DNA of 64,000 bases from Streptomyces sp. NBC_01476 (GTDB lineage: Bacteria; Actinomycetota; Actinomycetes; Streptomycetales; Streptomycetaceae), in assembly GCF_036227265.1 (NCBI RefSeq), contig NZ_CP109446.1, positions 6,403,001-6,467,000 of the forward strand, given 5' to 3'. Every line of letters begins with the position of its first letter. Position 1 is the first letter of the stretch. Shown here one piece after another: positions 59,832-64,000 of this stretch. The translations under genes and the position numbers were made by a program. The notes beneath the pieces are model-generated. The model had not been told where the DNA came from. It ran no database searches and worked only from the letters and a program-made list of their open reading frames with translations.

Positions 59832-61343
59832 ATGTCCGCCAGCAAGCAAAGCAAGGAGCTGCGACGACTCGCACTCTCCGTCCTGCAACCCGGGTTCGTG
59901 GGGACGCAGGCGCCGGACTGGGTACTGCGGGCGATCAATGACGGCCTGTCATCCGTGGTGCTCTTCGCCCGCAACATCGTCTCGCCCGAGCAGGTCGCCC
60001 TGCTGACCGCCCGACTGCGTGCCGAGAACCCCTCGCTGATCATCGCCATCGACGAGGAGGCGGGCGATGTCACCCGGATCGAGTCCTCCACCGGCTCCAC
60101 CCGGCCCGGCAACTTCGCCCTCGGCGCCGTCGACGACCTCGACCTGACCGAGGCGGTCGCCCGCGACCTCGGCGGGCAGCTGCACGCGGTCGGGGTCAGC
60201 CTCAACTACGCGCCCAGCGTCGACGTCAACTCCAACCCCGACAACCCGATCATCGGCGTCCGGTCCTTCGGCGTCGACCCCGGACGCGTGGCACGGCACG
60301 CCGCCGCCTGGATCAGGGGACTCCAGTCGGCGGGGGTGGCCGCCTGCGCCAAGCACTTCCCCGGGCACGGCGATGTCGCCGTCGACTCCCACCACGGACT
60401 GCCCAGCTACGACGCCGGCCTGGAGACCATCGCCACCCAGGCGCTGCCGCCCTTCCGGGCGGCGCTGGAGGCCGGCGTGCGCGCGGTGATGAGCGGCCAC
60501 CTGCTGGTACCGGCCTACGACCCGCAACTGCCCGCCACCCTCAGCAGCCGTATCCTCGGCGACCTGCTCCGCAAGGAACTCGGCTTCGACGGCCTGATCG
60601 TCACCGACGCGATCGAGATGGGCGCCGTCACCGACGCCTACGGCATCGAGGGCGCCACGGTCAAGGCCGTCGTGGCCGGCGCCGACGCGGTCTGCGTCGG
60701 CGGCGAGAACGCCGGCGAAGGGGTGCCCGACCAGCTGGCCGGCGCGCTCGTCGCCGCCGTGGAGTCCGGTGAACTCACCGAAGCCCGGCTGACCGAGGCA
60801 TCCCGCCAGGTCCAGGAGTTCGCCGACTGGTCGGCCGGCCGCGCCCGGTCCCTGCCGGTCAACCCGATCAGCGGAGACATCGGCTTCGTCGCCGCCCGGC
60901 GCGCCATCCGCTGCAGCGGCTCGGTGGACGACGTGCTGCCGCTGACCGCACCGCCGCACGTGGTCGAGCTGGTGCCGGCCACCAACCTGGCCATCGGCAA
61001 GGAGACCCCGTGGGGTGTCGCGGTGCCGTTGCGCGAGCGGCTGCCCGGAACCACCTTTGTCCGGGTCCACCACCAGCAGCTCGCCGCCCGCCCGGCCATT
61101 CTTGAGGAGTACGCACTGGCGCCCGCCACCGGGCGCCCGCTGGTCGTCGTCGTCCGGGACGCGTCCCGGAACACCTGGATGGGCCAGGCGCTCGCGGAAC
61201 TCGCCAGGCGGCGGCCGGACGCGATCGTGGTGGAGATGGGCCTGCCCGGCGACTCCGGTGCGGGCGCGGTGCGGATCTTCACCCACGGCGCGACCGCCGC
61301 CTCCGGTGTCGCCGCCGCGGAAGTCCTCGTCGGAGCACGGTAG
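59832..61343 (+). CDS. GH3 beta-N-acetylhexosaminidase (NagZ-like)
   Basis: A 503-residue glycoside hydrolase family 3 enzyme. KHFPGHGDVAVDSHHGLP at about residues 173-190 is the NagZ-specific loop with the catalytic His-Asp pair. The nucleophile Asp is in IVTDAIEMGAV at about 257-267. A second alpha/beta domain of about 150 residues follows, as in actinomycete homologues. There is no signal peptide, so it acts in the cytoplasm on GlcNAc-containing fragments from wall recycling or chitin. GGAAGG lies 8 nt before the ATG at 59832. Confidence 0.92.
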   Translation: MSASKQSKELRRLALSVLQPGFVGTQAPDWVLRAINDGLSSVVLFARNIVSPEQVALLTARLRAENPSLIIAIDEEAGDVTRIESSTGSTRPGNFALGAVDDLDLTEAVARDLGGQLHAVGVSLNYAPSVDVNSNPDNPIIGVRSFGVDPGRVARHAAAWIRGLQSAGVAACAKHFPGHGDVAVDSHHGLPSYDAGLETIATQALPPFRAALEAGVRAVMSGHLLVPAYDPQLPATLSSRILGDLLRKELGFDGLIVTDAIEMGAVTDAYGIEGATVKAVVAGADAVCVGGENAGEGVPDQLAGALVAAVESGELTEARLTEASRQVQEFADWSAGRARSLPVNPISGDIGFVAARRAIRCSGSVDDVLPLTAPPHVVELVPATNLAIGKETPWGVAVPLRERLPGTTFVRVHHQQLAARPAILEEYALAPATGRPLVVVVRDASRNTWMGQALAELARRRPDAIVVEMGLPGDSGAGAVRIFTHGATAASGVAAAEVLVGAR

Positions 61344-61370
61344 TCCCTACGGCTCCGGCGGTGCGGGGGA

Positions 61371-61404
61371 GTACGCCGGGACGGAGCACTCCGTCCCGGC
61401 GTAC
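61371..61404 (+). terminator. Strong hairpin after the GH3 gene
   Basis: A 16-bp perfect stem (61371-61386 with 61389-61404) closes on 2 nt, effectively a GCAC tetraloop. It starts 28 nt after the stop. Confidence 0.85.
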
Positions 61405-61431
61405 GGTTCGCGCTGCCCGCCGAGCCACCTG

Positions 61432-61503
61432 CCCGGACGCACCGGGTAGGCCGGACGCACCGGATAGGCCGGACGGACTGGACGGGCCGGACGGACTGGG
61501 CGG
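61432..61503. repeat. Four 18-bp tandem repeats
   Basis: Four consecutive 18-mers (variants of GCCGGACGCACCGGATAG and GCCGGACGGACTGGACGG) fill the gap between the GH3 terminator and the alpha/beta hydrolase stop. Copies 1-2 and 3-4 form two near-identical pairs. Confidence 0.75.
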
Positions 61504-61507
61504 CGCG

Positions 61508-62176
61508 TTACCCGTCGAGCAGCAGTGCGGCGACCGCCTCGGGGGCCTCGTGCATCGCGTCGTGCCCGGTGGGGAGGTCGTGGACCCGCCACGCGGGATC
61601 GGCCTGCAGCCGGCTGCGGAGTCCGGCGAACGGCGTCCGGTCCTCCCACCCCGAGCAGTAGACGAACTCCCGGCGGGGGACCTGGGCGAGCGCGCCGGTG
61701 AGCCGGACCGTCTGCAGGAACGAGGCGAGAGGATGGGGACGGCGGCGGGGATCGCCGCCGGCCGGCGGCCGGACGGCGTAGCCGCTGCCCGCGGCGCCGG
61801 CCGCGAACACAGCCCGGAAGTGCTCGTTCGTCGACGACCAGCACGATTCGCCGCCGCGCGGCACGTAGGCGTCGAGATGCACCAGTCGTGAGATCCGGCC
61901 GCCGGCGCGGTCGGCGGCGGCGGCGATCACCATCCCGGCATAGCTGTGGCCGACCAGCGTCGCGCCGGTGATGCGGTGGCGGTCGAGGTGCCGCAGCACG
62001 TCGTCGGCGTGCGTGTCGAGGTTGGCGGTCGCGACCGTCGCGTTGTCGTCGTCCGGCCGCAGACCGGTCAGGGTCAGGGCGTGAACGGTGTGACCGGCAC
62101 GCTCCAGCAGCGGAACCACCGCCTCGAACGACCAGGAACCCTTCCAGGCGCCGGGCACCAGGACGAACGTCGTCAT
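61508..62176 (-). CDS. Alpha/beta hydrolase (methylesterase/hydroxynitrile-lyase-like)
   Basis: A 222-residue hydrolase. TFVLVPGAWKGSWSFEAV starts the fold with the oxyanion region. The nucleophile elbow is LVGHSYAGM (Ser). The catalytic His is in LPTGHDAMHEAPEAVAALL. It resembles the small salicylate-esterase and hydroxynitrile-lyase-like group. AAGGAG lies 6 nt before the ATG at 62176. It is divergent from the AraC-type regulator at 62347, which likely controls it. Confidence 0.88.
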   Translation of the reverse strand: MTTFVLVPGAWKGSWSFEAVVPLLERAGHTVHALTLTGLRPDDDNATVATANLDTHADDVLRHLDRHRITGATLVGHSYAGMVIAAAADRAGGRISRLVHLDAYVPRGGESCWSSTNEHFRAVFAAGAAGSGYAVRPPAGGDPRRRPHPLASFLQTVRLTGALAQVPRREFVYCSGWEDRTPFAGLRSRLQADPAWRVHDLPTGHDAMHEAPEAVAALLLDG

Positions 62177-62188
62177 GCGTTTCTCCTT

Positions 62189-62224
62189 CTGTCTCAAGCC
62201 CGCGGCCTGTCTCAAGCCCGCGGC
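62189..62224. repeat. 18-bp perfect tandem duplication upstream of the hydrolase
   Basis: CTGTCTCAAGCCCGCGGC occurs twice in a row, 13 nt upstream of the hydrolase start and inside its mRNA leader or promoter. Copy-number change would alter promoter or leader spacing. Confidence 0.75.
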
Positions 62225-62332
62225 ATCGAGGCACGCCGCCTCGATGCCCTGTGGTCCGGCCGGGCTCCGCGCGGCTGGCAACCACCGCTCATGCAGGCAG
62301 TTTCGCCGGATCAACGCGTGGCGTGCTACCGC

Positions 62333-62338
62333 TACGAT
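62333..62338 (+). promoter_or_regulatory. Candidate -10 box, leaderless AraC gene
   Basis: TACGAT lies 8 nt before the ATG at 62347 with no Shine-Dalgarno between, so transcription may begin at or next to the start codon. Confidence 0.35.
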
Positions 62339-62346
62339 GCCAATTG

Positions 62347-63156
62347 ATGCCTGTTCACCGCCAACCTCGTCCGGCCGCCGGGGCGACGTCGCACATCTGG
62401 CCCTCCGGCGGGCGCCACCTGTGGCCGTCCGGCGGAACGAGCGCCGTGCAGTCGCACACCCGGGGGCACTTGGTGTACGCGGCCGGTGGTGTCCTGGCGG
62501 TTCACACCGAGCGCGGCACGTCGATCGTTCCCGCCAACCGGGTCGCCTGGACCCCCGCCGGGTTCACCCACTACCACCGCGCCCACGGCGACACCGATAT
62601 GCGGATCGTCTTTCTCACGCCGTCCCTGGCCCGGCTCGTCCCTGAGCACCCCGCCGTGTTCCTGGCCTCCGGCCTTGCCCGCGAGGTCCTGCTCGCCCTG
62701 ACCGGCCCCCGCAACTACGACCCCGCCGTGCCCGACTACAGCCGCTCCGCGCGCTCCCGCCTCCTTCATGTCCTCGTCGAGGAACTCCGCGAAGCCCCCG
62801 AACAGCCGCTGCACCTGCCCGAACCACGGGACGACCGGCTGCGGGCCATTGCCCGGATGCTGTACGAGTCGCCTGGGGACAACGCCACGCTGGCCGAACT
62901 CGGGAAGACGATCGGAGCAGGCACCCGTACCCTCAGCCGGCTGTTCCGTGACGAACTCGGCATGACCTTCTACGAGTGGCGCACGCAGCTGCGCGTCCAC
63001 CACGCGCTGGTGCTCCTCGCCGAGGGCCACGACACCACCCGCACCGCCTCGGCCTGCGGATGGTCCAACCCCAGCAGCTTCATCGCGGCGTTCACCGGCA
63101 TCATCGGAACGACCCCGGGCCGCTACCGGACCGGCCACCGGACCATTCACCCATGA
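62347..63156 (+). CDS. AraC-family regulator with cupin sensor
   Basis: A 269-residue regulator. The N-terminal cupin-like domain covers about residues 15-120 (HTRGHLVYAAGGVLAVHTERG, then NRVAWTPAGFTHYHRAHG). The C-terminal AraC pair is NATLAELGKTIGAGTRTLSRLF and TRTASACGWSNPSSFIAAFTGIIGTTPGRYR. Its divergent partner is the alpha/beta hydrolase, separated by 170 nt that hold the 18-bp tandem duplication. Its 3' end overlaps the next AraC gene by 10 bp in convergent orientation. Confidence 0.9.
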   Translation: MPVHRQPRPAAGATSHIWPSGGRHLWPSGGTSAVQSHTRGHLVYAAGGVLAVHTERGTSIVPANRVAWTPAGFTHYHRAHGDTDMRIVFLTPSLARLVPEHPAVFLASGLAREVLLALTGPRNYDPAVPDYSRSARSRLLHVLVEELREAPEQPLHLPEPRDDRLRAIARMLYESPGDNATLAELGKTIGAGTRTLSRLFRDELGMTFYEWRTQLRVHHALVLLAEGHDTTRTASACGWSNPSSFIAAFTGIIGTTPGRYRTGHRTIHP

Positions 63157-63938
63157 CGCGGCGGGACTCGACGCGGCCAAGGCGGAGCGGGGGCCGAGGC
63201 ACTGCGGGTGCCGTCGAGTTCGGGTAAGGCCAGAAGGACCGGCAGATCGATGCTTGTGACCGTCCGCAATTGCACGTCCGCGCGGTACATGCGACCGCCG
63301 CGGGCTCGGATCGCCGAGCCGGAACCGATCAGGCGCGGGAGCCGGATATGCGGTACCGGTTCGGCGTCGTGCGGTGCCACCGCCGCCGCCCGGATGAACC
63401 ACAGCCCGTCGGTCACGTGAAGCCGGAACGGGCGTGGCTCGTCCAGGATGTCGCAGGACTGCGGGAAGCCGGCCAGGACCGGGGTGTTGAACGCCCCCAC
63501 GTACACCCGGACCGGGCCGGCGTCGGGCGGGAATTGCAGGTGTCCGGTCACCGTCGAGGTCGCATGGTCGAGGTGCGGGGTCGGCAGGATCAGTGGCGGC
63601 AGGCCGCACCGGGCCAGGAACCGGTACCGGGCAGGCGAGATACCCACACTCTGGGTGAAGCGGCTGGTGAACGTGCCCAGACTGTTGTAGCCCACCCGGT
63701 AGGTTATGTCGGTGACGCTCGCTCTGGTTTCGAGCAAATGCTGTTTACCCATGAACAGCCGGATCGCGGCAAGGAACCGGCCCGGCGACGTTCCGGTGAC
63801 CTGGGTGAAAGTCCGCGCATAGTGGAATTTGCTGAAGTACGCGGCCTCCGCTAACTGCTCCAGTGAAAGCGGCTCGGCGTGGTTGTTCCACATCGTGCTG
63901 ATGCTGCGCTCTATCGCTACCTCTGCTGCTCTGCGCAT
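63147..63938 (-). CDS. AraC-family regulator with GyrI-like C-terminus and two TTA codons
   Basis: A 263-residue regulator with an N-terminal DNA-binding domain (LSLEQLAEAAYFSKFHYARTF, then ASVTDITYRVGYNSLGTFTSRF) and a C-terminal small-ligand-binding half of unclear type, possibly GyrI-like. Leu29 and Leu238 are encoded by TTA (63854-63852 and 63227-63225). TTA is rare in streptomycetes and read by the bldA tRNA, so expression should be tied to development. GGGGGA lies before the ATG at 63938. No other gene in the window has an in-frame TTA that I found. The 62 nt beyond it at the right edge show no gene. Confidence 0.9.
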   Translation of the reverse strand: MRRAAEVAIERSISTMWNNHAEPLSLEQLAEAAYFSKFHYARTFTQVTGTSPGRFLAAIRLFMGKQHLLETRASVTDITYRVGYNSLGTFTSRFTQSVGISPARYRFLARCGLPPLILPTPHLDHATSTVTGHLQFPPDAGPVRVYVGAFNTPVLAGFPQSCDILDEPRPFRLHVTDGLWFIRAAAVAPHDAEPVPHIRLPRLIGSGSAIRARGGRMYRADVQLRTVTSIDLPVLLALPELDGTRSASAPAPPWPRRVPPRHG

Positions 63939-64000
63939 CCGTATCCCCCGATTGTGGAATTTGAGATTGCGTGTGCGTGCGCGCGGAAGTGCGGAATCCC

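Overview
The window is very GC-rich (codon third positions almost all G or C) and looks like chromosomal DNA from a streptomycete (Streptomyces or Kitasatospora type). Supporting signs are a SAV2148-type HEPN protein, a Pls/PosA-type peptide synthetase, TreYZ and GlgX maltodextrin genes, a sulfur-assimilation leader peptide, and TTA (bldA-type) codons confined to one regulator at the right edge. There is no rRNA, no convincing tRNA, no CRISPR array, no IS element and no phage module.

Layout. 1-5.2 kb: 5'-truncated zapE-like ATPase, PPK2, treZ with a tiny overlapping zinc-ribbon ORF, and a GNAT. 5.2-12 kb: hypothetical genes, a CGNR regulator facing an unknown gene, then treY and glgX. 12-17 kb: SAV2148 HEPN protein, 3'-5' exonuclease, APH-fold kinase, and a STAS-like ORF whose 3' end overlaps an ECF sigma gene antisense. 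17-20.5 kb: MMPL transporter and membrane acyltransferase. 20.7-30.5 kb: a long sulfur island on the minus strand (leader peptide, sir, zinc ribbon, cysH, cysC, cysD, cysN, a sulfonate-type ABC transporter, sirohydrochlorin chelatase), much of it joined by 1-4 bp start/stop overlaps. 30.5-38.5 kb: GNAT, GAF regulator, AidB-like acyl-CoA dehydrogenase, YihY/BrkB membrane protein, AraC regulator with a VOC protein, and a secreted ThuA-ricin lectin protein. 38.6-39.1 kb: a deletion scar that joins a LysR gene to the tail of formate dehydrogenase. 39.2-42.9 kb: modABC and a molybdopterin-domain-like protein. 43-48.2 kb: DHA2 MFS pump, D,D-carboxypeptidase, and a Tat-exported phosphoesterase behind a candidate PHO box. 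48.5-53.9 kb: Pls/PosA-like synthetase with an M1 aminopeptidase. 55-59.3 kb: a tight five-gene minus-strand operon (PhyH dioxygenase, DUF6271 glycosyltransferase-like protein, fold-III PLP decarboxylase, GNAT, MFS). 59.7-64 kb: GH3 beta-N-acetylhexosaminidase, alpha/beta hydrolase and two AraC regulators.

How the genes work together. The sulfur island encodes sulfate activation (CysDN, CysC), APS reduction (CysH), sulfite reduction (Sir), the siroheme chelatase Sir needs, and uptake of organic sulfur. A Cys-containing leader peptide upstream suggests cysteine-responsive control. treY, treZ and glgX turn glycogen-type glucan into trehalose.

The best candidates for undescribed biology are the PhyH-DUF6271-decarboxylase-GNAT-MFS operon, which reads as a small amine or amino-acid-derived metabolite pathway with its own exporter, and the Pls/PosA-like synthetase with its aminopeptidase. 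Recurrent TGGTCT-type palindromes near three promoters and several tandem repeats at gene ends are further points of interest.
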